Shown here one piece after another: positions 35,887-45,416 of a stretch of 64,000 nucleotides of DNA. A program made the translations under genes and the position numbers. Each line of letters starts with the position of its first letter. Position 1 is the first letter of the stretch. The notes under the pieces are model-generated. The model was given only the letters and a program-made list of their open reading frames with translations, was not told where the DNA came from and did not search any database. The DNA comes from Rhizobiaceae bacterium. GTDB lineage: Bacteria > Pseudomonadota > Alphaproteobacteria > Rhizobiales > Rhizobiaceae. The stretch is taken from contig JACVCH010000015.1 of NCBI GenBank assembly GCA_016742175.1, positions 1-64,000 of the forward strand. Direction: 5' to 3'.

Positions 35887-36768
35887 TCAGGCGGCGCGAT
35901 CCTCGCTATCGCGCTCGGCCTGCCGCGCCACCGGCTTCATGTCGATGAAGGCCTTGATCGGTCGATGGTCGGAGGCGATTCTGGCGAGGTCGGAATCGTG
36001 CACTTCGAGTTTGGCGACGAGGCTTTCCGGCGTGCCGAAGATGCGGTCGAGCGCCAGCACCGGGTAGCGCGCGGGAAAGCTCGGCAGCGCCTCGCTCGGG
36101 CCGAAAGAGGCGGGCAGGCGGGTCAGCGACGAGCGCCGTCCGAGGCGCCACTCGTTCAAATCGCCGAGGATCAGCGTCGGCTTGGTGCCGCATTCGGAGA
36201 CTTCGGCGATCAGCGTCTCGATCTGCCTTTTCCGTGAATGGCGCAGAAGGCCGAGATGGGCGGCGATGACGCGCAGGACGCCGCCCTTGACCTCGAGGTC
36301 TACGACGATCGCGCCGCGCGGCTCGGCGCCCGGCAGCTTCAGCTTCTGCACGTCGCGCACCGCGCCCTCGCGGTAGAGCAGCGCATTGCCGTGCCAGCCA
36401 TGGCCGGTGGCGTGCGCGGCGACGGGGACGTGGGTGAGGCCGAGTTTTTCCTCGATGTGGAGAAGGTCGAGCAGGCCGTCGCGTGTGCCGAAGCGGCGGT
36501 CGGCCTCCTGGATGGCGACGATGTCGGCGCCCAGTTCGTCGATGACGGCGGCGGTGCGCATCGGGTCGAAGCGGCCGTCCGTGCCGACGCATTTGTGAAT
36601 GTTGTAGGAGGCGACGACGAGGTCCGCGGCCTCGCCCGCGCCGTCGTGGCGCTCGTAGACGGTTTGGGCGTCCCGCAGATTGGCGATGAGCCGGGAATTC
36701 CTGATCGTCTTCATCCCGCCGATCCGGCGCAAAGCTTTCATCACATCATCCGGGGTCTGGTCGCGCAT
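35887..36768 (-). CDS. Endonuclease/exonuclease/phosphatase (EEP) family hydrolase
   Basis: 293 residues. The EEP core starts near residue 49 with VVASYNIHKCVG, then IVAIQEAD, ILGDLNEW and the terminal SDHRP metal-binding motif. No secretion signal is visible. The start at 36768 lacks a strong ribosome binding site and an internal ATG is possible. It lies just downstream of a cardiolipin-synthase-like gene in the same direction, as ybhP lies by clsB in E. coli. A role in lipid or nucleic acid hydrolysis is open. Confidence 0.82.
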   Translation of the reverse strand: MRDQTPDDVMKALRRIGGMKTIRNSRLIANLRDAQTVYERHDGAGEAADLVVASYNIHKCVGTDGRFDPMRTAAVIDELGADIVAIQEADRRFGTRDGLLDLLHIEEKLGLTHVPVAAHATGHGWHGNALLYREGAVRDVQKLKLPGAEPRGAIVVDLEVKGGVLRVIAAHLGLLRHSRKRQIETLIAEVSECGTKPTLILGDLNEWRLGRRSSLTRLPASFGPSEALPSFPARYPVLALDRIFGTPESLVAKLEVHDSDLARIASDHRPIKAFIDMKPVARQAERDSEDRAA

Positions 36769-36848
36769 CGCGTCATGCTAACGCCAAAGGCATTGATCCG
36801 TTGCAAATACGACGATCCGGCGGGCGCGGGCGTCACGATCGGTTTATC

Positions 36849-38291
36849 TCACAAATAGGGCGAGGCCAGCCAGACGATCCGGTTACGCAGGCGCTTGAAG
36901 AAGGGCCGGCCGGTCAGCGTCGCCAGCGTCTCCTCCTGCCCGCCCTCGATGCGGCGCTTCAGATGCGCCTCGATGCCGGCGGCGAAGGCAGGGTCGAAGA
37001 CTTCGACGTCGAACTCGAAGTTCAGGCGCAGCGAGCGCGTGTCCATGTTGGACGAGCCGATCAGCGACCAGGTGCCGTCGATGGTCAGGAGTTTCGAGTG
37101 GTCGAACGGCCCGTCCGAGCGCCAGACCCGGCAGCCCGGCCCGATCACCTGGTCGAGCTGCGAGGTCATCGCATAGTCGACGAGGCGCAGATTGTTGGCG
37201 GCGGGGATGACGATGTCGACCTCGACCCCGCGCCGCGCTGCCGAGGCGAGCGCGCCGACGATCTGGAGGTCCGGCAGGAAATAGGGCGAGGCGATCATCA
37301 GCCGGCGGCGGGCGACGGCGGCCGCGCCCATCACCATCGCATGGGTGGCGTCGAGCCGCGTGTCGGGACCGGAGAAGATCACCCGGGCGATGGACGAGCC
37401 GGTGAGTGCCGGCGTCGCCGAGCGCCAGACCTGGCCGTCGAGCCGCTCCCTGGCGACGAAGAACCAGTCGTCCGAAAAGACGGCGAAGAACTGCGAGACG
37501 ACCGGGCCGGTGACGCGGAAGTGGAGGTCGTGGTGCGGCTCGCGGTTCTGCGCCGAGGTGACGAAGCCCTCGCGAATGTTCATGCCGCCGGTGAAGCCGA
37601 CGCGGCCGTCGATGACCATGATCTTGCGGTGGTTGCGCAGATTCGCATAGGGCAGGCGAAAGCCGATGATGTTGCCGAGGAAGAGCCGGTTCGGTACTGC
37701 TCCGTCGCGAAGCTGCTGGCGTATCGAGGGGCGCGAATAGCGCGCGCCGACCGCGTCGATCAGCACCCGCACCTCGACGCCGCGCCGGCGCGCGCGCACC
37801 AGTGCATCCGCGACCTGCCGGCCGGCCGCGTCGTTGTCGAAGATGTAGCTCGACATCACGACGAAGCGCTTTGCCTGGTCGATTTCGGCGATCATCGCGG
37901 GGTAGGTCTCGTCGCCGCCTTCCAGCGGCTCGATCTCGTTTCCGGCGGTCAGCCAGAAGGGCGAGACGCGGTCGCCCAGCGTCTTGATCGCCTGGAAGCG
38001 CGGCTCGGCGTAGATGGCCTCGAAGGCCATGCCGGATTCGACGCCGGCGGCCGCCTGCACCTCCTTGCTCGACTTGGTCTTGCCGATCGTCTCGCGCCGG
38101 ATGCGGTTGACGCCGGCGATCGCATAGATGACGGCGCCCAGGATCGGCGACAGCAGGATGATTCCGACCCAGCCGATCGCCGCCCGCACGTCGTCCTTCG
38201 TCATCGCGGCGTGGATCGCCGACGGAATGCCGATGGCGAGGCCGAGGACGAACAGGATGTAGGGCCAATAGAGCTGGAGCGTTTCGTACAT
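36849..38291 (-). CDS. Cardiolipin synthase / phospholipase D family protein (long form)
   Basis: 480 residues. Two N-terminal membrane helices (about 9-28 and 38-60) are followed by two HxK(x)4D motifs: His221/Lys223/Asp228 in NHRKIMVIDG, and His398/Lys400/Asp405 in DHSKLLTIDG. This is the layout of ClsA-type cardiolipin synthases, which join two phosphatidylglycerols at the inner membrane. It is divergent from a second PLD-type gene (38424) across 132 bp and upstream of the EEP gene. Confidence 0.88.
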   Translation of the reverse strand: MYETLQLYWPYILFVLGLAIGIPSAIHAAMTKDDVRAAIGWVGIILLSPILGAVIYAIAGVNRIRRETIGKTKSSKEVQAAAGVESGMAFEAIYAEPRFQAIKTLGDRVSPFWLTAGNEIEPLEGGDETYPAMIAEIDQAKRFVVMSSYIFDNDAAGRQVADALVRARRRGVEVRVLIDAVGARYSRPSIRQQLRDGAVPNRLFLGNIIGFRLPYANLRNHRKIMVIDGRVGFTGGMNIREGFVTSAQNREPHHDLHFRVTGPVVSQFFAVFSDDWFFVARERLDGQVWRSATPALTGSSIARVIFSGPDTRLDATHAMVMGAAAVARRRLMIASPYFLPDLQIVGALASAARRGVEVDIVIPAANNLRLVDYAMTSQLDQVIGPGCRVWRSDGPFDHSKLLTIDGTWSLIGSSNMDTRSLRLNFEFDVEVFDPAFAAGIEAHLKRRIEGGQEETLATLTGRPFFKRLRNRIVWLASPYL

Positions 38292-38423
38292 CGTTGCCTT
38301 TGGTCAGTACCGGGAAACGCCCTTGCGCGCCGGACGATCCATCCGGTGGATCATGACGCATTTCGCGCTGTCAACCGATGCCGCATGATGGCACAAGCGG
38401 GGAAGGGACGGCGCGGGGGTTCG

Positions 38424-39701
38424 ATGGACTGGCGGTTTGCACTCAAGATCGGCGGCTTTCTCGTCGCCACGGCGGCACTCAGCCTGCTCGCCGTCAATCT
38501 GATGCCGGAGGATACCGACATCAGGCGGCCGGTGCCGCATGTCGTCGCGGTGTCCGACCCGGCCTTCCTGCGCACCATGCACTCGGTCTTCGACGGCAAC
38601 ATCGCCGGCGGGCATGCGATCTCGACGCTGGTCAATGGCGAGGAGATCTTCCCGCCGATGCTCGCGGCCATCGAGGCGGCCGAGATCAGCATCAATTTCG
38701 AGACCTACATCTACTGGTCGGGCGAGATCGCGCTGACGTTTGCCAACGCACTCGCCGCCAAGGCGCGAGCGGGCGTGCCGGTTCGGGTGCTGGTCGACGC
38801 GGTCGGCAGCCTGCCCTTCGACGAGGACATCATCTCGATCATGACCGATGCCGGCGTCGCCTTCGAGCGGTTTCGGCCGGTGCGCTGGTACACGCTCGAC
38901 CGCGTCAACTACCGCACCCACCGCAAGCTGCTGATCGTCGACGGCCGGATCGGCTTCACCGGCGGCGTCGGCATCGGCGACGAGTGGCTGGGCGATGCGC
39001 GCAACCCGGACGAGTGGCGCGACAATCATTACAGCGTCGAGGGACCGGTCGTCGCCGACATGCAGGGCGCCTTCGCCGACAACTGGCTGGAGGCGACCGG
39101 CGAGGTGCTGCAGGGCGATGCCTTCTATCCCGAGCTCGAACCGGCCGGCGACCTTCTGGCCCAGCATGTGAAATCGTCGCCCAACGGCGGCGCGAAATCC
39201 ATGCACCAGATGCTGTTGATGGCGATGGCCGGCGCGACCGACCACATCCGCATCGCCATGGCTTATTTCGTGCCGGACGACGTCTCAATCGCGCAACTCG
39301 TGGAGGCGCGGGCGCGGGGCGTCGAGGTCGACATCATCGTGCCGAGCGCGCTCACCGACGTTCCCATCGTGCGCCACGGCTCGCGCCATTTCTGGGGCGA
39401 CCTTCTCGAAGCCGGGGTGCGCATCCACGAATACCAGCCGACCATGTATCATCCGAAAGTCCTGATCATCGACCGGCACTGGTCGACCATCGGCTCGACC
39501 AATCTCGACGAACGCTCCTTCCGCCTGAACGACGAATCCAACCTCAACGTCTATGACGAGACCTTCGCGCAGACGCAGATCGACGTGTTCGACGCCGATC
39601 TCGCGCTCAGCGACGAGGTGACGCTGGAGGAATGGCAGAACCGCGGGATGTGGGAGAAGACGAAGGACTGGGCGGCGAGCTGGTTTCGGACGCAGCTTTA
39701 G
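38424..39701 (+). CDS. Phospholipase D-type cardiolipin synthase (short form)
   Basis: 425 residues from ATG 38424; a much longer in-frame reading upstream is a shadow of the opposite gene. It has one N-terminal membrane helix or signal anchor (about 8-26). Two HxK(x)4D motifs are intact: His166/Lys168/Asp173 in THRKLLIVDG, and His343/Lys345/Asp350 in YHPKVLIIDR. It resembles ClsB-type enzymes. Activity on phosphatidylglycerol is inferred. Confidence 0.87.
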   Translation: MDWRFALKIGGFLVATAALSLLAVNLMPEDTDIRRPVPHVVAVSDPAFLRTMHSVFDGNIAGGHAISTLVNGEEIFPPMLAAIEAAEISINFETYIYWSGEIALTFANALAAKARAGVPVRVLVDAVGSLPFDEDIISIMTDAGVAFERFRPVRWYTLDRVNYRTHRKLLIVDGRIGFTGGVGIGDEWLGDARNPDEWRDNHYSVEGPVVADMQGAFADNWLEATGEVLQGDAFYPELEPAGDLLAQHVKSSPNGGAKSMHQMLLMAMAGATDHIRIAMAYFVPDDVSIAQLVEARARGVEVDIIVPSALTDVPIVRHGSRHFWGDLLEAGVRIHEYQPTMYHPKVLIIDRHWSTIGSTNLDERSFRLNDESNLNVYDETFAQTQIDVFDADLALSDEVTLEEWQNRGMWEKTKDWAASWFRTQL

Positions 39702-39709
39702 CAATCGCA

Positions 39710-39840
39710 GGCGTCATGCCGGAACGGTGGCGACGCGGCAGCGTCGGCGCCGTCTCCGGGACCCATTCCGTAAAGTCAACGTCACGGAATGGGTCCCGGC
39801 TCTCATCTCGCTTCGCTCGATTTCGGCCGGGATGACGCCT
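39710..39840. repeat. Dispersed palindromic repeat, copy 2
   Basis: The element is bounded by ggcgtcatgccgg and ccgggatgacgcc. It carries a perfect 16-bp inner inverted repeat, ccgggacccattccgt (39756-39771) and acggaatgggtcccgg (39784-39799). It is related to the copy at 8741-8864. It fills the gap between two convergent genes and could terminate both transcripts. Confidence 0.7.
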
Positions 39841-39846
39841 GCACGA

Positions 39847-40911
39847 TCAGCCGCCCCACGTCTCCCGCAGCACGCGCAGCCAGTTGCCGAAGCACAGCTT
39901 TTCGATCTCCGCCACGCCATAGCCGTGCGCGCGAATGGCATCGACCAGCTTCGGCAGTCCCGCCGCGTCGCCAAGCACCTGCGGCACCATGGCGCCGTCG
40001 AAGTCGGAGCCGAGGCCGACCGAATCTATGCCGGCTTTTTCCACCATGTGGTCGATGTGCCGCAGCATGATCTCGAAGGGCGTGTCGGGGCGCATGCGGC
40101 CGTCGGTGCGCAGGAAGGCGGTGGCGTAGTTGAGGCCGGCGATGCCTTTTGTCTCGCCGATCGCCTTCAACTGGCCATCGGTCAGGTTGCGCGCGTGGGG
40201 CGTCACGGCGTGGGCGTTGGAATGGGAGGCGATGAGGGGGGCGTCGGTCAGGTCAGCGACGTCCCAGAAGCCTTTTTCAGTGATGTGGGACAGGTCGAAG
40301 GCGATGCGAAGCGATTTGCAGTGGCGCACGAGTTCGCGGCCGAGGTCGGTCAGGCCGGGTCCGGTGTCGGGCGTCGAAGGATAGCGGAAGGGCACGCCGT
40401 GGCCGAAGATGTTCGGGCGGCTCCAGACGGGGCCGAGCGAGCGCAGGCCGGCGGCGTGCAGAACGTCGAGATTGTTGAAATCCGCGTCGATCGCCTCGGC
40501 GCCTTCAATGTGAAGCACGGCAGCGAAATTGCCGGCGTCGACCGTGGCTGAGATTTCCGCTGCCGTGCGGCAGACTTTCAGCCGGCCTTCGGACCTCGCC
40601 TCGATGCGCAACAGAAGCGCCGCCATCGCCATCGTCTCGGCCAGTGCGGCATCCGCGGCGCAGCGGTCGGGCAGGGGCGCGTCGTAGGTGGCCTGGCTCA
40701 TGATCGCCTCGACGTCGGCCTCCTTGCCGGGCGAGGGGATGAAGATCGCGAACAGGCCGGCGCGCAGCCCGCCTTCTAGCGCGCGCGGCAGGTCGATGTG
40801 GCCGCCGACGCCGCCATTCAGGAAATCGGCCACCGGATCGGCGCTCTTCCTCAGGTGAAGCCGCAGGAGCGTGTCGTTGTGGCCGTCGAAGATGGGGGTC
40901 GGTGTCTGCAT
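39847..40911 (-). CDS. Membrane dipeptidase (peptidase family M19)
   Basis: 354 residues. The metal-binding start FDGHNDTLLRLH (His10 and Asp12), LHIEGAEA with its bridging Glu, DLSHITEKGFWDV, ASHSNAHAV and the C-terminal GLGSDFDG are all present. These mark a zinc-dependent dipeptidase of the renal dipeptidase type. No signal peptide is seen, so it is probably cytoplasmic. It acts on dipeptides or D-amino acid-containing dipeptides; the substrate is not evident. Confidence 0.9.
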   Translation of the reverse strand: MQTPTPIFDGHNDTLLRLHLRKSADPVADFLNGGVGGHIDLPRALEGGLRAGLFAIFIPSPGKEADVEAIMSQATYDAPLPDRCAADAALAETMAMAALLLRIEARSEGRLKVCRTAAEISATVDAGNFAAVLHIEGAEAIDADFNNLDVLHAAGLRSLGPVWSRPNIFGHGVPFRYPSTPDTGPGLTDLGRELVRHCKSLRIAFDLSHITEKGFWDVADLTDAPLIASHSNAHAVTPHARNLTDGQLKAIGETKGIAGLNYATAFLRTDGRMRPDTPFEIMLRHIDHMVEKAGIDSVGLGSDFDGAMVPQVLGDAAGLPKLVDAIRAHGYGVAEIEKLCFGNWLRVLRETWGG

Positions 40912-41058
40912 CAGGTTTCGATTCGCCTTTTGGTCGCAAGTTGTTGGATTTGCAGTAGAGCATTTAAGCCGCGCGGCAATCGCTGGACTAGGGGCGCGGC
41001 GCGATTTGGGCCAAGCGCGCCGATTGTCCTTTTCCTTCGCCGGCTATAGTGCGGTGCC

Positions 41059-41901
41059 ATGAGCCTCTCCGTCATCGCCATCGTCCTCGCCTCCGCCCTG
41101 ATGCATGCGGGCTGGAACGCCGTCCTGCGCTTTCGCGGCGATCGCATCGCGCTGATGACGATGCTGGCGGCGATGAGCGCGCTGATCGCGCTGCCGGGGC
41201 TGTTCTTCGTCGACTTTCCCCGCGCCGAAGCGTGGCCTTGGCTGACGCTCTCGGTCTGCCTTCATCTCGGCTACAACGTCTTCCTCGCCAATGCCTATGC
41301 GCATGGCGAACTCGGGCAGATCTATCCGCTGGCGCGCGGTTCCGCCCCGATGCTGACGCTCGCCGCCAGCATCCTGCTGCTGGGTGAAGACCTGACGCCT
41401 TTCGCGACGCTCGGCATCGTCGTGCTCGGGCTCGGCATCGTGACGCTGTCGCTCGATGGTGGCGTGAAGGCGCTGCGGGCCTCGCCGCGCGGGCTGGTCT
41501 TCGCGCTGATCACCGCCGTCTTCATCACCGGCTATACGCTGTCCGACGGCATGGGCGCGCGGGCGGCGGGCGATCCGCATGCCTACGTTTTGTGGCTCTT
41601 CGTCCTCGACGGCATCCCGCTCATGGCCTGGGCTTTCTGGCGGCAGGGCCGGGCGACGGGGCGGATGATCGCGCAGAACTGGAAGGCGGGCTTCATCGCC
41701 GGCGCGCTGTCGCTTGGCGCCTACTGGATCGCGATCTGGGGGTTCACCGTCGCGCCGATCGCGCTGGTGGCGGCGCTGCGCGAGACGAGCGTCGTCTTCG
41801 CGGTCATCATCGGCGTCCTGTTCCTCGGCGAGACAATCAAGGCGCAGCGCGTTCTCGCGATCCTCATCGTCATCGCCGGCCTCGTCCTGATGCGGCTCTA
41901 G
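41059..41901 (+). CDS. EamA/DMT-family transporter
   Basis: 280 residues with about ten membrane helices in two EamA-type halves, each ending in a helix pair (ILLLGEDLTPFATLGIVVLG and VLFLGETIKAQRVLAILIVI). The family exports small metabolites. It is divergent from the dipeptidase across 147 bp and followed by a strong bidirectional terminator. Substrate unknown. Confidence 0.88.
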   Translation: MSLSVIAIVLASALMHAGWNAVLRFRGDRIALMTMLAAMSALIALPGLFFVDFPRAEAWPWLTLSVCLHLGYNVFLANAYAHGELGQIYPLARGSAPMLTLAASILLLGEDLTPFATLGIVVLGLGIVTLSLDGGVKALRASPRGLVFALITAVFITGYTLSDGMGARAAGDPHAYVLWLFVLDGIPLMAWAFWRQGRATGRMIAQNWKAGFIAGALSLGAYWIAIWGFTVAPIALVAALRETSVVFAVIIGVLFLGETIKAQRVLAILIVIAGLVLMRL

Positions 41902-41903
41902 AA

Positions 41904-41927
41904 AAAGGGCGGCTTTCGCCGCCCTTT
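41904..41927. terminator. Bidirectional rho-independent terminator
   Basis: A perfect 10-bp stem (aaagggcggc / gccgcccttt) with loop tttc lies between the convergent EamA and metQ genes. It has A-rich flank on one side and T-rich on the other, so it can serve both strands. Confidence 0.88.
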
Positions 41928-41934
41928 CAATGCC

Positions 41935-42720
41935 TTACCAGGCCGTGAGGACCGAGCCCTTGAAGGTCTCGTCGACGAAGGCCTTGACCTCGTCCGTATG
42001 GTAGGCCGCGACGAGCTTGGCGACCCATTCGGCGTCCTTGTCGGCCGCGTTGACCGCGATCAGATTGACGTAGGGCGCCTTGGCGCCTTCCTTCAGGATC
42101 GGGTCGTTGGCCGGGTCGAGGCCGGCTTCGAGCGCGTAGTTGGTGTTGATCGCCGAGGCGTCCGTGTCGGCGAGCGAGCGCGGAAGCTGGGCGGCATCGA
42201 GTTCGACGAAGTTGAAGTTCTTCGGGTTCTCGGTGATGTCGGCGATGGTGACGTTGAGGCCCTTTTCCGGGTCGAGCGTGATCGCGCCCGAGTCCGCGAC
42301 GACGAGCAGCGCGCGGCCGCCATTGGTTGGATCGTTCGGAATGCCGATCGTCGCGCCGTCGGGCAGCGCCTCGAAGCTCTCGTGCTTCTCCGAATAGATG
42401 CCCATCGGGAAGTTGACCGTGTAGGCCACGTCGACGATCTCGAAGCCGCGGTCGCGGACCTGGTTGTCGAGATAGGGCTTGTGCTGGAACGAGTTGGCCT
42501 GGAGTTCGCCGTCGTTCAGCGCCTGGTTCGGCACGACATAGTCGGAGAATTCGAGGATTTCGATCTCGAGGCCATCGGCGGCGGCGATTTCCTTCACCTT
42601 CTCCATGATCTGCGCGTGCGGTCCAGGCGTCACGCCGATCTTGATCTCCTGCGCGAAGGCGGAGCCGGCGAGGAGGGCGGCGAGCGCAGTGCCGAGGGCG
42701 AGTTTTTTCAACATTTTCAA
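41935..42720 (-). CDS. metQ: Methionine ABC transporter substrate-binding protein MetQ
   Basis: 261 residues with a signal peptide (MKMLKKLALGTALAALLAGS, then AFAQE; no lipobox). The NLPA/MetQ motifs are VGVTPGPHA-type (IKIGVTPGPHAQIMEKVK), FSDYVVPNQALNDGELQAN and FQHKPYLDNQ. It is the third gene of metN-metI-metQ. It binds methionine in the periplasm. The family is also used for other amino acids, so the ligand is by homology. Confidence 0.9.
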   Translation of the reverse strand: MKMLKKLALGTALAALLAGSAFAQEIKIGVTPGPHAQIMEKVKEIAAADGLEIEILEFSDYVVPNQALNDGELQANSFQHKPYLDNQVRDRGFEIVDVAYTVNFPMGIYSEKHESFEALPDGATIGIPNDPTNGGRALLVVADSGAITLDPEKGLNVTIADITENPKNFNFVELDAAQLPRSLADTDASAINTNYALEAGLDPANDPILKEGAKAPYVNLIAVNAADKDAEWVAKLVAAYHTDEVKAFVDETFKGSVLTAW

Positions 42721-42750
42721 GTGTCTCCGTTTGGGATCAGATGGATTGAT

Positions 42751-43416
42751 TCAACGCGGTCTGGCGCGCTTGTCGAAATGGCGGGCGAGGCGGTCGCCGG
42801 CCGATTGCACGATCTGGACCATGACGATCAGCACGACGACGACCGCAAGCATCACGTCGGGCATGAAGCGCTGGTAGCCGTAGCGGATGCCAAGATCGCC
42901 GAGGCCCCCGCCGCCGACCGCGCCGACCATGGCCGAATAGCCGATCAGGCTGACGATGGTGAGCGTCAGCGCCAGCGTGATGCCGGGGCGGGCTTCGGCG
43001 AGCAGGACCTTCCAGACGATCTGGAACGGTGAGGCGCCCATCGCGCGTGCGGTCTCGATCAGGCCCGGATCGACCTCGCGGATCGCCGATTCGACCAGCC
43101 GCGCAACGAAGGGGATCGTCGCCAGCGTCAGCGGGACGATGGCCGCCGTGGTGCCGATCGACGTGCCGGCGACGAGGCGCGTGAAGGGGATGATCGCGAC
43201 GACGAGGATGATGAATGGCGTCGAGCGCGTGGCGTTGACGACGGCGCCGAGCACGCGGTTCGTCAGCGGCGCGTGGAAGAGTTCGCCACGTCCCGAGGTG
43301 GCGAGGAAGACGCCGAGCGGAATGCCGATCAGCGACCCGATGAGGGCGGCGACCGAGACCATGTGCAGCGTCTGTCCGGTGGCGCGGACGATGAGCCAGG
43401 CGATATCAGGCGACAT
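42751..43416 (-). CDS. metI: Methionine ABC transporter permease MetI
   Basis: 221 residues from ATG 43416, overlapping the metN 3' end by 11 bp. Five membrane helices and the permease loop [20 protein letters not shown] are seen; [20 protein letters not shown] is typical of MetI. It forms the membrane channel of the importer. Confidence 0.92.
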   Translation of the reverse strand: MSPDIAWLIVRATGQTLHMVSVAALIGSLIGIPLGVFLATSGRGELFHAPLTNRVLGAVVNATRSTPFIILVVAIIPFTRLVAGTSIGTTAAIVPLTLATIPFVARLVESAIREVDPGLIETARAMGASPFQIVWKVLLAEARPGITLALTLTIVSLIGYSAMVGAVGGGGLGDLGIRYGYQRFMPDVMLAVVVVLIVMVQIVQSAGDRLARHFDKRARPR

Positions 43417-44500
43417 GGCCGAGCACCTCCGTGGTGAGGCCGAGCCCGGCAAGGAATGCGCGGGTCTCGGCTATCTTGGCGTCGTCGCCCTTGAACGAGA
43501 CGATCAGCGTGCCGAACGGACGGCCCGCGATCTCGTCGACCGCGCCGCCGAGAATGTTGACCTCGAGGCCGCGTTCCTTCGACAGGCGCGAGAGCACCGG
43601 GTCGGTGGCGTGGGTGCCGGTGAAGACGATGCGCAGCACCGCTTCGCTGCCGGGTGACGGCTCGGGTCTGATCCGTGCGGCGACGAATTCCGGCAGCGTC
43701 ATGCCGGGAATGCCGGCGAGCAGCGCCTTGGTCGTCTCGTGCTCAGGGCGGGTGAAGACGTCGAAGGTCGTGCCGCTCTCGACGATCCGGCCCTGTTCTA
43801 TGACCGCGACATGGTCGGCGATCGACTTCACCACTTCCATCTCGTGGGTAATGAGGATGATCGTCAGGCCGAGTTCCTGGTTGATGCGGCGCAGGAGCGC
43901 CAGCACGGAGAGCGTTGTCTCCGGATCGAGCGCCGAGGTCGCCTCGTCGGACAGCAAGAGCTTCGGCTGCATGGCGAGCGCGCGGGCGATGCCGACGCGC
44001 TGCTTCTGGCCGCCTGAGAGTTCGGAGGGGTAGCGGTTGCGCTTGTCGGCGAGGCCGACGAGGTCGAGCAGCGGCGTCACGCGCGCCTCGATCTCCCTGG
44101 CGGCGACGCCGGATATCTCCAGCGGAAGCGCGACATTGTCGTAGACGGTGCGCGTGGAGAGGAGATTGAAGTGCTGGAAGATCATGCCGATCTGCCGGCG
44201 CGTCTCGCGCAGGGCCTTTTCGCCGAGCGGCGCGACGTCCGTTCCGTCGACCAGCACCTTGCCGGAGGAGGGCTTCTCGAGCCCGTTGACGAGGCGGATC
44301 AGCGTCGACTTGCCGGCGCCGGAGCGGCCGATGATCGCGGTGATCGAGCCGCGCGGGGCGGCAAGGTCGATGCCGTCCAGCGCGACGACCTCGCCCGAGG
44401 CGCGGCCGGCCGGGAAGCTCTTGGAGACGTCCTCGAAGCGGACGATCGCATCCGTCGACGCGGTCTCGCCGGCCGGAAAATCGCGGGGCGCCATGTTCAT
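43406..44500 (-). CDS. metN: Methionine ABC transporter ATP-binding protein MetN
   Basis: 364 residues from ATG 44500, chosen for an AGGA site eight bases upstream; an ATG at 44602 would add 34 residues. In the longer numbering, Walker [10 protein letters not shown] is at 92-100, and the signature ELSGGQKQR and Walker [13 protein letters not shown] follow. The C-terminal NIL domain (last 80 residues) binds methionine and inhibits transport when the cell is replete. It is the first gene of the met importer. No SAM riboswitch could be recognised upstream. Confidence 0.92.
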   Translation of the reverse strand: MNMAPRDFPAGETASTDAIVRFEDVSKSFPAGRASGEVVALDGIDLAAPRGSITAIIGRSGAGKSTLIRLVNGLEKPSSGKVLVDGTDVAPLGEKALRETRRQIGMIFQHFNLLSTRTVYDNVALPLEISGVAAREIEARVTPLLDLVGLADKRNRYPSELSGGQKQRVGIARALAMQPKLLLSDEATSALDPETTLSVLALLRRINQELGLTIILITHEMEVVKSIADHVAVIEQGRIVESGTTFDVFTRPEHETTKALLAGIPGMTLPEFVAARIRPEPSPGSEAVLRIVFTGTHATDPVLSRLSKERGLEVNILGGAVDEIAGRPFGTLIVSFKGDDAKIAETRAFLAGLGLTTEVLGHVA

Positions 44501-44809
44501 GCCGGCCATCCTGCCGGTCGCGGGGAGTTCATCGTCGATGCCTTTCCGATCCGCCGGCTCCCTCCCAAAAGCTGCGGTCGTCGTCTCTTTGCTGGTCTTC
44601 ATGGCGGGGTGACTACGCCTTCATTCCGGCCGCGACAATGCGCAAATTCGGGACGCAGTGTAGAGAATTTGCATTCCAAGTTTGGCGGGTTGGCGGGAAA
44701 AGGATTTCGAACGAGCGCGTGCGGGCCGACCCGCCGCGCGTTTTGCCGCACAGGATTTTTGCTTCGCGCGGTGGTAGAACGCACGGCAGGAGTTTCAGGA
44801 GAGACGCGC

Positions 44810-45292
44810 ATGAAGTTCATCCGATCCATCGCCCTTGCCGGCGCTTTTGCCGCATTCGCCGTGCCGGCCTTCGCCCACGATTTCGCCGCCGGGGACCTGA
44901 CGATCGACCATCCGTGGTCGCGAGCGACGCCTGAGGGCGCACGGGTGGCGGCGGGCTATGCCTCGATCACGAACAAGGGTTCGGACGCCGACCGGCTGAT
45001 CGCGGTGCGCAGCGACATCGCCGCCTCGTCCGACGTTCACGAGATGGCGGTCGACGGCAATGGCGTGATGACGATGCGCCCGCTGGCCGACGGCATCGAG
45101 ATTCCGGCCGGCGAAGAGGTGAAGCTGGAGCCGGGCTCGTTCCACATCATGTTCATGGACCCGGCAAAGCCGCTCGTCGAAGGCGAGAGTTTCGCGGGGA
45201 CGCTGGTCTTCGAAAAGGCCGGCGAGGTCGCGGTCGAATTCGCCGTCGAGGGGATGGCCGGGCCGAGCGGACATTCGGGCCACAACCACTGA
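44810..45292 (+). CDS. Periplasmic copper chaperone, PCuAC family
   Basis: 160 residues from ATG 44810. Signal peptide MKFIRSIALAGAFAAFAVPA, cleaved after AFA. The copper-binding motif of PCu(A)C is present: His77-x-Met79, Met87 or Met89, and His112-x-Met114 in SFHIMFM. A His-rich tail (GHSGHNH) adds metal ligands. It delivers Cu(I) to cytochrome oxidase in related bacteria. No SCO1 or oxidase gene is adjacent. Confidence 0.9.
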   Translation: MKFIRSIALAGAFAAFAVPAFAHDFAAGDLTIDHPWSRATPEGARVAAGYASITNKGSDADRLIAVRSDIAASSDVHEMAVDGNGVMTMRPLADGIEIPAGEEVKLEPGSFHIMFMDPAKPLVEGESFAGTLVFEKAGEVAVEFAVEGMAGPSGHSGHNH

Positions 45293-45416
45293 TCGCAGCT
45301 TCCGGCTTCTTCCCTCAAGGCCCGTTAACCATCGATTAAGCCTGTCATTGCGCATTGGCGCGAACAGGCACAGTGATGCGTTTGGGTGGAGTAGGACGGC
45401 AGACCGGAAGCCTGAC

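Noticed and set aside
36801-38423. An upstream extension of the second PLD gene by about 540 codons
   Set aside because: The added sequence is the antisense shadow of the opposite cardiolipin-synthase gene; a membrane helix and PLD domain begin at ATG 38424.
44603-44809. A SAM riboswitch before metN
   Set aside because: The conserved pairing and loop bases of SAM-type riboswitches could not be found by eye in this 207-bp gap.
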